NCBI GenBank assembly: GCA_003507475.1
Contig: DNVQ01000003.1
Location: 13,794 to 31,912 of the forward strand
Reading direction: 5' to 3'
DNA from: Candidatus Moraniibacteriota bacterium
GTDB taxonomy: Bacteria > Patescibacteriota > Minisyncoccia > Moranbacterales > UBA9337
Length of the DNA: 18,119 nt
In this document: one piece after another, positions 5,779 through 13,724 of the stretch
Position numbering within the stretch: the stretch's first letter is position 1
Layout: each line of letters opens with the position of its first letter
Position numbers and translations under genes: made by a program
The notes under the pieces: model-generated
What the model was told of the DNA's origin: nothing
Database searches by the model: none
Seen by the model: the letters and a program-made list of their open reading frames with translations, nothing else

Positions 5779-6345
5779 TTAAACGGTTTTGAAAAAATGT
5801 TTTTTGAGCTTAGTTTCATTATCTATACTTACTGCTGTAATCACTCTGACATAGGGGGTGGCGGAATAAATTTTAGCCAAACTCATGATTTGTTTTTCAA
5901 AAGGATGTGGGGAAACAAAAACGCTTTGCTGTAGCTTGTAAAATTCAAGAGTGGATAAATGTCGTCGTAAAATATCTCGAAAAACTCTATCAACTTCAGG
6001 AATATCAAAAGTAACAATTCTCCATTTTTTATCCCACTTCTTTGGCTTTTTAAAATCTATTGTATTTTCAAATAAAACAAATCTGGAAACTTCTCTTCTG
6101 CCATTCTTAGTTAAAAACAATTTAAAGGATCCGTCGTGCATCTTCTTTTCTTCAATTAATTTATTTTGAGAAAGTCTCTTAATTGAACGCTTAAAGTTGC
6201 TTTCATCTATTTCTCGCCAATCTTTTTGAATTTTGGAAAAAGTGTGGAAATATTGGCTAGGCGAATTAGATAGACCCAAAGCTACCCCACCCAAAACTGT
6301 CAGCAGTATCTTTTTTTGAACTGGACCAATTCTATAGGAACTCAT
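5779..6345 (-). CDS. PaaX-like regulator with Cas2-like C-terminal domain
   Basis: This 188-residue protein combines an N-terminal winged helix-turn-helix (about 1-90, ending in the wing NKLIEEKKMHDGSFKLFLTK) with a Cas2-like ferredoxin-fold domain (about 105-185). The latter shows KWRIVTFDIPE with Asp114 at the Cas2 active-site position, then an RDILRRHLSTLEF helix and LQQSVFVSP, equivalent to the Cas2 'G-x-x-x-Q-x-SV' segment. PaaX of E. coli is a longer (about 316 residues) repressor; this short form is frequent in CPR genomes and is sometimes labelled Cas2. No CRISPR array or cas1 is present, so a transcriptional regulator is more likely than an adaptation nuclease. Palindromes of the CGGCCG family lie on both sides, one just upstream of its own promoter. 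Confidence 0.75.
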   Translation of the reverse strand: MSSYRIGPVQKKILLTVLGGVALGLSNSPSQYFHTFSKIQKDWREIDESNFKRSIKRLSQNKLIEEKKMHDGSFKLFLTKNGRREVSRFVLFENTIDFKKPKKWDKKWRIVTFDIPEVDRVFRDILRRHLSTLEFYKLQQSVFVSPHPFEKQIMSLAKIYSATPYVRVITAVSIDNETKLKKHFFKTV

Positions 6346-6378
6346 AATGATGCAAGTTACGCTATTAAATATAAATAT

Positions 6379-6387
6379 ATTATACCA
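6379..6387 (-). promoter_or_regulatory. Extended -10 promoter of the PaaX-like gene
   Basis: Read leftward the sequence is TGGTATAAT, a TGn-extended consensus -10 element 34 bp upstream of the ATG at 6345. A -35 box is weak. The palindrome at 6407-6440 begins 20 bp upstream of it, a natural operator or activator position. Confidence 0.55.
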
Positions 6388-6406
6388 TTTTCTTCTCTCA
6401 ATATCT

Positions 6407-6440
6407 AGGTCTCCAATGTACGGCCGTATATTAGTGACCT
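6407..6440. repeat. CGGCCG palindrome upstream of the PaaX-like promoter
   Basis: 34 bp, imperfect. Left arm AGGTCTCCAATGTACGG; right arm, reverse-complemented, AGGTCACTAATATACGG. Centre at 6423/6424. Confidence 0.8.
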
Positions 6441-6674
6441 AAAATGTGGATAGTATGAATGAATAGCAAAAGGAATAAAAAAAATACTAAAAATAATAAC
6501 TATTGGAGATAAAGAATAGTGGGGATAATAAATGCTGAGTATAAGGAATGATAGAGATTGGAAATATTAAAAGATGATTTCTCTGACACTATGTGATATT
6601 TCAATGCTAAAGATAATTTTTTAATAATACAATACTTCAAAAAGCTCTCTTGAAATATTTTTTACAGATAGTTT

Positions 6675-6716
6675 TTATCAGTCACCAATTCACGGCCGTG
6701 AATTGGTGACTGATAA
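6675..6716. repeat. 42-bp perfect palindrome, CGGCCG family
   Basis: Perfectly symmetric around 6695/6696, with 17-nt inner half-site CAGTCACCAATTCACGG and outer TTAT/ATAA. It lies about 67 bp after the Fe-S gene stop. There is no T-tract. Confidence 0.9.
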
Positions 6717-6782
6717 TGCATGCGAGAAATCAGGGGGTTAGAGAGTTTAAGAGTCTGGAAGGTTTAAGAGTCAGAGAAATTA

Positions 6783-7922
6783 TTATTTCTTTAATTCTTC
6801 CTCAATAACTATTCTGAAGTCCTCAGTTTCTATAAGGGCGCCCTGGGAGTTCTTGATCTGATATTTGAGACCGATATCTTTTAGTTTTATTTCTGGATCA
6901 ATGTTTTCAGGGATTCCCAATTTTTCTACAAAAACACTCAGTGGAAGACCCGTGGTTTCGATAACATGTTTCAATGTATTGCTTCCGCGCAAATTATCCA
7001 TGTTTACCTCTCCGGTTTTTTCTGTAACGATATTGAAACTTTCTTTTGTTTTCCACAAAGGAGAAATCACCGCCACAATGATAAGCAAAGCAAAAGCCCA
7101 AGCTACAATCCAAGAAAAAGTTTTTTTGGAAAATTCTTTTTTACCCACATTTAGTTTAAGGCTGCTGCTGGGACAATCTTTTGCACATCTTAGACAACTC
7201 ACGCAATCAGCGGATTTGATCTCGGCTTGATTTTCAATTTCCAGTCCGGCGATACACGTATCATCACAAGTCTCACAATGCACACAAGTATTATTATTTC
7301 TTTTTATCGTAAAAGGGCTCATTTTTCTAAAAATTGAAAGGAAAGCTCCCAATGGACAGAAATATCGACACCACCAATTTTTTACAAACAATGATCCCGC
7401 CAAAACCACGCCCAAAATGCTATAGCCCACCGGCTTTTCCTCAAATTCATTACCCAGATGCATCAGGGCATTATATGGATCATAATTTCTAAAAACCAAA
7501 TCCTCTACTTTCCATGAAAAATAAATAATCACCACCAAAACTACATATTTAATATATCTGGCAAAACGGTCAATATTTTTAGGCAATTCTATCTCGTTTT
7601 TAATTCCCATTTTTTTAGCTAAGGCGCGCATCCATTCTTGCAAGGTTCCCAATGGACAAAAAAATCCGCAAAACACTCTGCCGAAAAATAAAGTTGTAGC
7701 CAAAACAATAGCCAAAAGAATAAATGAGCTCACATTAATTCTTCTAACAAACTCTCCTGTAGTCACATAAGTCAAAAAGCTCTCTACTCCCCCAAAAGGA
7801 CAAAAAGCATCAATGGAGGCGGCTTTTTCTACGCCCAGCTCCATATGACGGACTGTCAGCACCAGCACCAGGATTAAAACCGCTAACTGACTAATCGTAC
7901 GCACATTCAATAGTTTCTTCAT
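6783..7922 (-). CDS. Polytopic 4Fe-4S electron-transfer protein (NapH/NosR/CcoG-like)
   Basis: This 379-residue membrane protein has TM segments at about 10-25, 66-82, 123-137, 168-182 and 268-288. Between them are paired cysteine motifs CGFFCPLG (85-92) and CRYFCPLG (185-192), typical of NapH/NosR-type proteins, plus CPFGGVE (41-47). Two ferredoxin clusters follow: CVHCETCDDTC (213-223) and CVSCLRCAKDCP (240-251), both CX2CX2CX3C. The C-terminus (about 315-350) is a small helical module, TLKHVIETTGLPLSVFVEKL, ending near DPEIKLKDIG, of a kind often attached to such proteins. The expected role is electron transfer at the membrane, possibly from quinol to an extracytoplasmic acceptor. No partner oxidoreductase is nearby, so the pathway is unknown. 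Palindromes lie on both sides. Confidence 0.88.
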   Translation of the reverse strand: MKKLLNVRTISQLAVLILVLVLTVRHMELGVEKAASIDAFCPFGGVESFLTYVTTGEFVRRINVSSFILLAIVLATTLFFGRVFCGFFCPLGTLQEWMRALAKKMGIKNEIELPKNIDRFARYIKYVVLVVIIYFSWKVEDLVFRNYDPYNALMHLGNEFEEKPVGYSILGVVLAGSLFVKNWWCRYFCPLGAFLSIFRKMSPFTIKRNNNTCVHCETCDDTCIAGLEIENQAEIKSADCVSCLRCAKDCPSSSLKLNVGKKEFSKKTFSWIVAWAFALLIIVAVISPLWKTKESFNIVTEKTGEVNMDNLRGSNTLKHVIETTGLPLSVFVEKLGIPENIDPEIKLKDIGLKYQIKNSQGALIETEDFRIVIEEELKK

Positions 7923-8157
7923 TTTTTTTATGTTATTTATTTAATGCAACCTCATTAATACGTATCCAGAGAAAAAAGTTTTCATAGCATTAAAAATAGT
8001 TTTATGTTTTTGCTTCAATTACTAAGAAACTAAACAAGTTACCTTCATCTAAAGATGCCTGTTCTCTTTTGTCCCCGAGAGGTTGCACTTCTGGTTAGTC
8101 AGCGCATACTAAATTTCATATTTAGATTATGCCACCAATAAAAATTTATTAAAAATG

Positions 8158-8191
8158 CAGTCGCCAATTCACGGCCGTGGTTTCGTGACCT
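8158..8191. repeat. CGGCCG palindrome, imperfect
   Basis: Left arm CAGTCGCCAATTCACGG, nearly the half-site of the 6675-6716 palindrome; right arm reverse-complemented is AGGTCACGAAACCACGG. Centre 8174/8175. Confidence 0.75.
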
Positions 8192-8224
8192 GGGGGAATA
8201 ATTAATGATCTTTATAAATAAAAG

Positions 8225-8258
8225 GTGTTCTCTGGTGACGGCCGTCACCAGAGAACAC
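8225..8258. repeat. 34-bp perfect CGGCCG palindrome
   Basis: Perfect symmetry around 8241/8242 with half-site GTGTTCTCTGGTGACGG. It ends 35 bp from the stop codon of the 602-residue gene and is nearly identical to the palindrome at 10225-10258 on the other side of that gene. Confidence 0.9.
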
Positions 8259-8292
8259 TCTATTGGATTAAATAGACGATGCGTTTTTTTAT

Positions 8293-10101
8293 TTACTCAC
8301 CATATTGTTGCTTAAAAGTATCAGCACTTTTTATTTCGCTTGTCGCTCTAATGCCTCCGCCTGATTCGTCCCAATTCTCTTTATTCGATTCCCAGCTGCC
8401 CTCCATATTTTCAATATATGATTTGTAATCCTCTTCATTATAAAATGCCATTTTTACACTCCCAAGATTTCCGCTTTCATATTCAACTAGATCATAATAA
8501 ATATAAATAATTCGACCTTTGTCATCAGTCGTTTTAACATCCGGTTTACCTAAATATTTTTCTACTGATGAAATGTTTTTTAATATACCTTTATCCTCCA
8601 TTTCATTGTATTCAGCAAGAGACATGGCATTTTTATTGGATTGAGAGCCTTCATTTTCTGGTTTTGAATCTGATTTTCTCTTTAGAAAACCTCCCGGAGC
8701 AATCCCTCCCATATATTCTTCTCCCGGTTGTATTATCTCATCTCCAATGACAATTTTAGTTAACAGAAGGTCTTTTTTTCCAATTTTGAATTCATAATAA
8801 CCTGCAGATTCGTCTTCGCCATACAGCTTAATTCTATCTCCTTCTTGTTTCCATTTTTTAAACGAATCACCGCTAACACTGCCATCTTGATTCAATGTAA
8901 AATCAAAATCGATGGTGCGTTTTTCATTATCTCCTCCTGACATACTACTCAATTCTCCTTCCCATCCCGAACCTGCAACGCTATTTTCTGTGCTGTTATC
9001 AGATTTTTCAGTTACTTCCTCTTTCTCTTCTACTTGCTTAGCTTCACTTTCTTTGTCTGCGACTTTTTTTTCAGTAGCCATTTTGGCGTTATTTACTATT
9101 TCTTCTGCTGATTCATTGCTTTTTATGGCCTTATTTTCTTCTCGCCATTTTGACAGTTCTTCTTTAGCTAGTCCTGCAATTTCAGCTTTTGCTTCGCCTT
9201 TCTCATCTGTTTTAATACTTATTCCTAGAACTTTTTCATCTTGAATTACTGATTTAACCTGATCAGCTCCGAAACTAATCGCTGATAGCTGATCAATGCC
9301 TTTGCTTAAATTTCCTGGAATATTAGTCAATGTCAAAATAGCAGCGGCTGGCTCAGTGACTGTTCGAACACTGCTAACCATTTCCGAAACTTTATTTTTA
9401 TCACCAAGAGCAATTCGAGCTTCATCATCAGTCACTTCCAAAACTAAATCTGCTCCAACTACTACTGTGGCGGTAGTTGCCAAAGCTCCTGAAGCTACTA
9501 TGGCCGAAGCTCCTCCGCTTAAAACCACTCCGCCGACAAAACCAGCCACTTTGCAACCATTTTTAATTCTCATTGAATTTTGTTCGCATTTTTCAAAAAC
9601 ATCTCCCTCTTCACCATAGGCCTCTCTGGATGTTTCATCTTGAGCTTGATTTAATATTAATTGAGCGTGTTTTGCGTCGGTTCCCAGATGCTTGGCCAAA
9701 GTCATAATCTTTTTCCCCATGGGAGCACTATCAATAATTTTATTAATTTCTTCTTTGTCATAAGCCAAGGCCGAAGGAATAATTTTCATTCCGATTTTTT
9801 CATTCGCAATTTCATTAGCTATTTTTTCCAGTTCGCTTGATTTTTGTTCCAAATTATTCCAATTTTTTGTAACTTCTTCCATTTCTGCTTTCCAACTATC
9901 ATAACTGCCAAAGCTCTCGGCTTTTTCCAAAACATTTTCTGCCTGCTGACGCAAAGAAATATACTCTATAGAAATTGCATATGTTTGTTGTAGTAAGGCT
10001 TGCTCTTGTGCCTGACTCGGCTTATTTTTATTAAAAAAGTAGAAGGCTCCAACTAAAAGAACGAATGCGACTCCAACTATAACTATCGTTATTTTTTTCA
10101 T
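8293..10101 (-). CDS. Anchored multi-domain protein of unknown function (602 aa)
   Basis: I do not recognise the whole protein. An N-terminal anchor (about 4-23) is followed by a helical, coiled-coil-like region (about 30-155). Next is a Gly/Ala-rich hydrophobic hairpin (about 185-222: VAGFVGGVVLSGG, then ASGALATTATVVVGADLVLEV) that could insert in a membrane, with Cys172 and Cys183 just before it. A Lys/Glu-rich linker (about 312-368) leads to a beta-rich module (about 380-475, starting GWEGELSS, with FDFTLNQDGSVSGDSF) and a C-terminal module (about 494-562) containing SVEKYLGKPD, IIYIYYDLV and SVKMAFYNE. The latter recalls the SmpA/OmlA-type 'LGKPD...YYDL' fold. Likely extracytoplasmic. It stands alone between CGGCCG palindromes; no SD is visible. 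Confidence 0.75.
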   Translation of the reverse strand: MKKITIVIVGVAFVLLVGAFYFFNKNKPSQAQEQALLQQTYAISIEYISLRQQAENVLEKAESFGSYDSWKAEMEEVTKNWNNLEQKSSELEKIANEIANEKIGMKIIPSALAYDKEEINKIIDSAPMGKKIMTLAKHLGTDAKHAQLILNQAQDETSREAYGEEGDVFEKCEQNSMRIKNGCKVAGFVGGVVLSGGASAIVASGALATTATVVVGADLVLEVTDDEARIALGDKNKVSEMVSSVRTVTEPAAAILTLTNIPGNLSKGIDQLSAISFGADQVKSVIQDEKVLGISIKTDEKGEAKAEIAGLAKEELSKWREENKAIKSNESAEEIVNNAKMATEKKVADKESEAKQVEEKEEVTEKSDNSTENSVAGSGWEGELSSMSGGDNEKRTIDFDFTLNQDGSVSGDSFKKWKQEGDRIKLYGEDESAGYYEFKIGKKDLLLTKIVIGDEIIQPGEEYMGGIAPGGFLKRKSDSKPENEGSQSNKNAMSLAEYNEMEDKGILKNISSVEKYLGKPDVKTTDDKGRIIYIYYDLVEYESGNLGSVKMAFYNEEDYKSYIENMEGSWESNKENWDESGGGIRATSEIKSADTFKQQYGE

Positions 10102-10224
10102 AATAATTTTAATTAATTAATATAATATTTTTAACTTTTGTTAATGTTAAACTACTCTTTTATTATAACACGAAAAAATACACAGATAGAACTATTCATA
10201 GCACAAAATGCGGGTAAAACGTAT

Positions 10225-10258
10225 GTATTCTCTGGTGACGGCCGTCACGAGAGAACAC
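10225..10258. repeat. CGGCCG palindrome, near copy of 8225-8258
   Basis: Left arm GTATTCTCTGGTGACGG; right arm reverse-complemented GTGTTCTCTCGTGACGG. It differs from the perfect palindrome at 8225-8258 at two positions. Confidence 0.85.
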
Positions 10259-10332
10259 CTTGTCGAATTGATTGAGGGATTGCAATCAACAGGTGTTTCT
10301 GTAATTAGACAGCATGTGCCTTTTTGGAAAAG

Positions 10333-10366
10333 GTGTCGCGAAATGACGGCCGTCATTTCAGAATAC
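10333..10366. repeat. CGGCCG palindrome, diverged arms
   Basis: Left arm GTGTCGCGAAATGACGG; right arm reverse-complemented GTATTCTGAAATGACGG. The inner AAATGACGG differs from the GGTGACGG of neighbouring members but is symmetric, so both arms changed together. Centre 10349/10350. Confidence 0.8.
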
Positions 10367-10450
10367 TTTATGTTTATGCAGTGACGAAGTTAGGTTTTAT
10401 TATCAAATTTTTTAAATATTTGTTTTCGAGCTATCTTTATTTTAAAATTT

Positions 10451-10687
10451 TTAATGCTTTATTGAGTTAATGTAATTATCAATAACAGGACTAAGCGCTT
10501 CCATTTTTCCTTTTTGATATTGTTCAATAAATATACTAGTTGCTATTCCGACATATTTTATATATTGAGTAGGAAAAAATACAAAAAACAACGCATTGCA
10601 CACAATAAAAAATCTACCAATATTTAGTCTTGTTTTTATTGATAATAATCCGCTCAATATTTCAATCCATTCAAATTTACCTAACAT
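10451..10687 (-). CDS. Small putative membrane protein downstream of hsdR
   Basis: This 78-residue ORF starts 26 bp after the hsdR stop codon. It has a hydrophobic segment (about 22-40, NIGRFFIVCNALFFVFF) and a second partly hydrophobic stretch (43-54), then a charged tail ending DNYINSIKH. No family is recognised and no SD is present. Position and strand suggest it is the last gene of the restriction operon, but a chance ORF in AT-rich DNA cannot be excluded. Confidence 0.45.
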   Translation of the reverse strand: MLGKFEWIEILSGLLSIKTRLNIGRFFIVCNALFFVFFPTQYIKYVGIATSIFIEQYQKGKMEALSPVIDNYINSIKH

Positions 10688-10713
10688 AATTTTATTTATG
10701 AATTAAGCACATT

Positions 10714-13677
10714 TTACACTTCCAGCTTCTCGCTGTTCACTTTTTTATGGACATAATCAAACATTTTCTGATTAACATATTCTTTTAATTCAACACTGCC
10801 ATCTAGCTTTTTATATAAATCGAAATGACTATTGAGCATTGTAATTAATTCATCTTGAAAAATTTGATTAAACTTAATGCGCGACGCTTCTTTGGAATTA
10901 GTTTTTATAGAACCCTCTAAATCTTTATTTTGCATTAATTTAGTGCTAAGAGTATTAAGAATTACCCTGTCACTATCACTAAAATTAGTTCCAAAACGTT
11001 CATTCACATCTTGAATAATTTTGGAAAGAGCACTTTCTTCATCATTATTAATTGCTCCACCTCCATCACCCATTGGATAAAGTTCTCCTTGCTCATTTTC
11101 AAGCTCAATTTTGCCTTCTTTCTTTTTTACAACTTTATATGATTCCATATCAATACTTTCCAATACTTCTATGGGCAATGGGCTTTTTTCTATAGGCAAT
11201 TTTTTGATTAGAAAACGTAAGAAAATATATAATTTTTCTAAACTAGTATCTTCAAAAGAAATAATTTGCGAAATAAAAGAATATTTTCTTCGATAATCTG
11301 TGGCTTTACTTTTAAAATCTTGTCTTTCTTCTGGCAAATGTTTATCAAATCGACTGACAATATCGTCCAAAAAACTATTAATCTTGGCTGGAGTAGCATT
11401 ATTAAAATACTCCTCCACGAAAACATCTATCTCTTGCTCAGAAAATATCTTAAAACTCAAAATATCTCTCTGCAAATTATGTAAAATATTTGGATCAGTT
11501 GCCTCTGATAAAACTGTAGTTGTGTAATAAGGCTGAAAAGCCTCCTTAATTTCCTCCGTATCATTTACAAAATCCAAAACAAAAGCATCTTCCTTGTCTA
11601 CATGGGTACGGTTGAGACGACTTAGGGTTTGCACCGCACTTACGCCACCTAATTTTTTATCCACATACATAGCTGAAAGCAATGGTTGATCAAAGCCAGT
11701 TTGAAATTTCTCAGCTACAATCAAAAATCTGAAGCCATCTTTTTTAAATTCTTCAGCTGTGTTTTTTTCCGGTATTCCATTCATCTGCGCTTCACTATAT
11801 TGCAATTCACCATCTTTTACTATACCCGAAAAAGCCACCAGAGATTTATAACCATAATTATTTTCATTTAGATATTTATCCATTGCAAGTTTAAACTTAA
11901 CTGCATGTAAACGGGATTTAGTGACGATCATGGCTTTTGCTCGGCCATCTATCTTATCTGTGATAATAGCCGCAAAATGCTTAACGATAATATCAATCTT
12001 TTTTTCGATAGCGTGCTCATGGCGCTCCACATATTCCAAAATTAATCGCTGAGCTTTTTTCTTTTTGAATTCAGGATCATCTTGAATCTTTTTTAATAAA
12101 GAAAAATAAACCTGATAAGTGGTATAATTTTTCAAAACATCTAAAATGAATTTTTCCTCAATGGCTTGTTTCATTGAATATAAGCTGAAGGGATAGAATT
12201 TGCCATCCAATGCATTTTTCATACCAAATATTTCCAAGGTTTTTTGTTTGGGTGTAGCAGTAAAAGCAAAGAAGCTAATATTATTTGTATTAGATCTTCG
12301 ACTACGAATTTCTTTGATAATTTTATCTTCCAGAGTTTCTTCTTTTTCAAAATTCTCTTCTTTAGCAGCCTCATCCAATGAAGAAGTTTCCAAGACTTGT
12401 TTTAAGCTCTTAGAGCTTTCTCCTGTTTGTGATGAATGCGCTTCATCAATAATCACAGCAAATTTACTGCCTTGAATTTTATCAATACTCTCCACAATCA
12501 CTGGAAATTTTTGCAAAGTAGTAATGATTATTTTTTCACCATCCTCCAGAGCCTTCTTTAGTTCTTTGGAGCCTTCAATAATCGGCTTGACCACCCCGCT
12601 CACCTGCTCAAATTGCATAATAGTAATTCGCAATTGTCTATCTAAAACTCGCCTATCGGTCACCACAATTACACTATCAAAGACCTTTTCATTTTTTTCA
12701 TTATGCAACTCTGCCAAACGATGAGCTACCCAAGCAATGGTATTACTTTTTCCACTGCCGGCGCTGTGTTGAATTAAATAATTTTTACCCATCCCATTAT
12801 CCCTGGTATCAGCTACCAAGCGACGCACTGCATCCAATTGATGATAGCGCGGAAAAATCAAAGTCTCGGTTTCGTATTTCCTACCTTTTTCATCTTCTTT
12901 TTCTTCTTTTTGTAAACACACAAATTGACTGATGATTTCCAAGATACTATCTTTTTGCCAAATATCTTCCCACATATATGCAGTCTTATATCCTTCCGAA
13001 TTAACAGGATTGCCTGCGGAATTATTATCACCCCTATTAAATGGCAAAAAATAAGTTTTTAGTCCATTCAGCTTAGTGGTCATATAAGCCAAGTCTGTAT
13101 CAATAGCAAAATGCACCAAACATCTTTTAAACGAAAGCAAAGTTTCTCGCGGATCACGATCAGTGCGATATTGAGAAACTCCATTTTTAATTGATTGACC
13201 GGTTAATTGATTTTTAAGTTCTACTGTAAAAATCGGCAAACCATTTAAAAATAAAACCATATCGATAGAATTTTCATTCTTCTCGCTATATTTTACTTGA
13301 CGCATCACGCTAAAAATATTAGCATCATACAATCTTTGATTTTCCTTGTTGAGCTTGGTTTCAGGTTTGAAATAAGCCAAATCAAATCTTACCCCATGAT
13401 CCACGATTCCCTTGCGCAAAACATCTAAAATTCCTTGACTCTTAATCTCTTCGTCTAAACGCTTAAAGAATTTTTCTTCTGTATATTCTCCATGTTGCTC
13501 AGTTAATTTTTCCCAAGATTTTTCTTGAGATTTTTTTATAAATTGCAAAATTAACTCTTTATCAAAACAAAGAGCTTTATCATAAATACTTGGTAAACGT
13601 TTGATATATTTATTTTTATCAATGAGATAGTTTTCAATAAACTCCTCAAAACCAATTTCACGCGTGTTTGTTGTCAT
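10714..13677 (-). CDS. hsdR: Type I restriction endonuclease subunit R (HsdR)
   Basis: HsdR is the ATP-dependent DNA translocase and nuclease of the type I complex (R2M2S). The 987 residues show the PD-(D/E)XK nuclease with Asp139 and TVELKNQ (Glu153, Lys155), and the SF2 motor motifs: Walker A QHSAGSGKSN (303-312), DEAH box IIDEAHSSQTG (409-419), motif III FTATP (472-476), and motifs V/VI FQTGFDQP and QTLSRLNRTH (about 658-692). Length and order are normal and no key residue is missing, so it should be active. It lies downstream of the toxin-like gene with a 188-bp gap that contains a divergent small-RNA promoter. An inverted repeat (TTTTTTACA / TGTAAAAAA, 13725-13758) lies 48-81 bp upstream of the ATG and could be a regulatory site. 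Confidence 0.97.
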   Translation of the reverse strand: MTTNTREIGFEEFIENYLIDKNKYIKRLPSIYDKALCFDKELILQFIKKSQEKSWEKLTEQHGEYTEEKFFKRLDEEIKSQGILDVLRKGIVDHGVRFDLAYFKPETKLNKENQRLYDANIFSVMRQVKYSEKNENSIDMVLFLNGLPIFTVELKNQLTGQSIKNGVSQYRTDRDPRETLLSFKRCLVHFAIDTDLAYMTTKLNGLKTYFLPFNRGDNNSAGNPVNSEGYKTAYMWEDIWQKDSILEIISQFVCLQKEEKEDEKGRKYETETLIFPRYHQLDAVRRLVADTRDNGMGKNYLIQHSAGSGKSNTIAWVAHRLAELHNEKNEKVFDSVIVVTDRRVLDRQLRITIMQFEQVSGVVKPIIEGSKELKKALEDGEKIIITTLQKFPVIVESIDKIQGSKFAVIIDEAHSSQTGESSKSLKQVLETSSLDEAAKEENFEKEETLEDKIIKEIRSRRSNTNNISFFAFTATPKQKTLEIFGMKNALDGKFYPFSLYSMKQAIEEKFILDVLKNYTTYQVYFSLLKKIQDDPEFKKKKAQRLILEYVERHEHAIEKKIDIIVKHFAAIITDKIDGRAKAMIVTKSRLHAVKFKLAMDKYLNENNYGYKSLVAFSGIVKDGELQYSEAQMNGIPEKNTAEEFKKDGFRFLIVAEKFQTGFDQPLLSAMYVDKKLGGVSAVQTLSRLNRTHVDKEDAFVLDFVNDTEEIKEAFQPYYTTTVLSEATDPNILHNLQRDILSFKIFSEQEIDVFVEEYFNNATPAKINSFLDDIVSRFDKHLPEERQDFKSKATDYRRKYSFISQIISFEDTSLEKLYIFLRFLIKKLPIEKSPLPIEVLESIDMESYKVVKKKEGKIELENEQGELYPMGDGGGAINNDEESALSKIIQDVNERFGTNFSDSDRVILNTLSTKLMQNKDLEGSIKTNSKEASRIKFNQIFQDELITMLNSHFDLYKKLDGSVELKEYVNQKMFDYVHKKVNSEKLEV

Positions 13678-13724
13678 ATATTTTCTTATAAAAATCTTAT
13701 TTCTTCCTTTATTTACTGGCTTTA

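Larger units (their letters stand above)
6346..6782. other. Gene-free gap with promoter and two CGGCCG palindromes
   Basis: The 437 bp between the PaaX-like gene and the Fe-S gene contain the extended -10 promoter at 6379-6387 and the palindromes at 6407-6440 and 6675-6716, plus a short direct repeat GTTTAAGAGTC (twice within 6745-6772). The remaining purine-rich stretch 6450-6660 shows no gene or RNA I can recognise. Confidence 0.6.
7923..8292. other. Gene-free gap upstream of the Fe-S gene
   Basis: These 370 bp contain two CGGCCG palindromes (8158-8191, 8225-8258). The stretch 8050-8130 is richer in GC than its surroundings; read leftward it holds small hairpins (CTAAAT/ATTTAG and CATCT/AGATG) and could be a structured leader of the Fe-S gene. 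It matches no riboswitch class I know. Confidence 0.45.
10102..10450. other. Gene-free gap with two CGGCCG palindromes
   Basis: These 349 bp are the upstream region of the 602-residue gene and the end of the restriction island. They hold palindromes at 10225-10258 and 10333-10366. Read leftward a TATAAT lies near 10160, a possible -10 of the 602-residue gene, without a convincing -35. Nothing else is recognised. Confidence 0.5.

Noticed and set aside
5779..6345. A true Cas2 adaptation nuclease
   Set aside because: An N-terminal winged helix precedes the Cas2-like fold, as in PaaX regulators, and there is no CRISPR locus.
8225..10258. Insertion sequence with terminal inverted repeats
   Set aside because: Each flank is a complete palindrome rather than one half of a TIR pair, there is no transposase, and no target-site duplication was seen.
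5726..10366. CRISPR array formed by the CGGCCG repeats
   Set aside because: Spacing is irregular and spans whole genes, the units are palindromes with differing arms, and no cas1 or effector gene is present.
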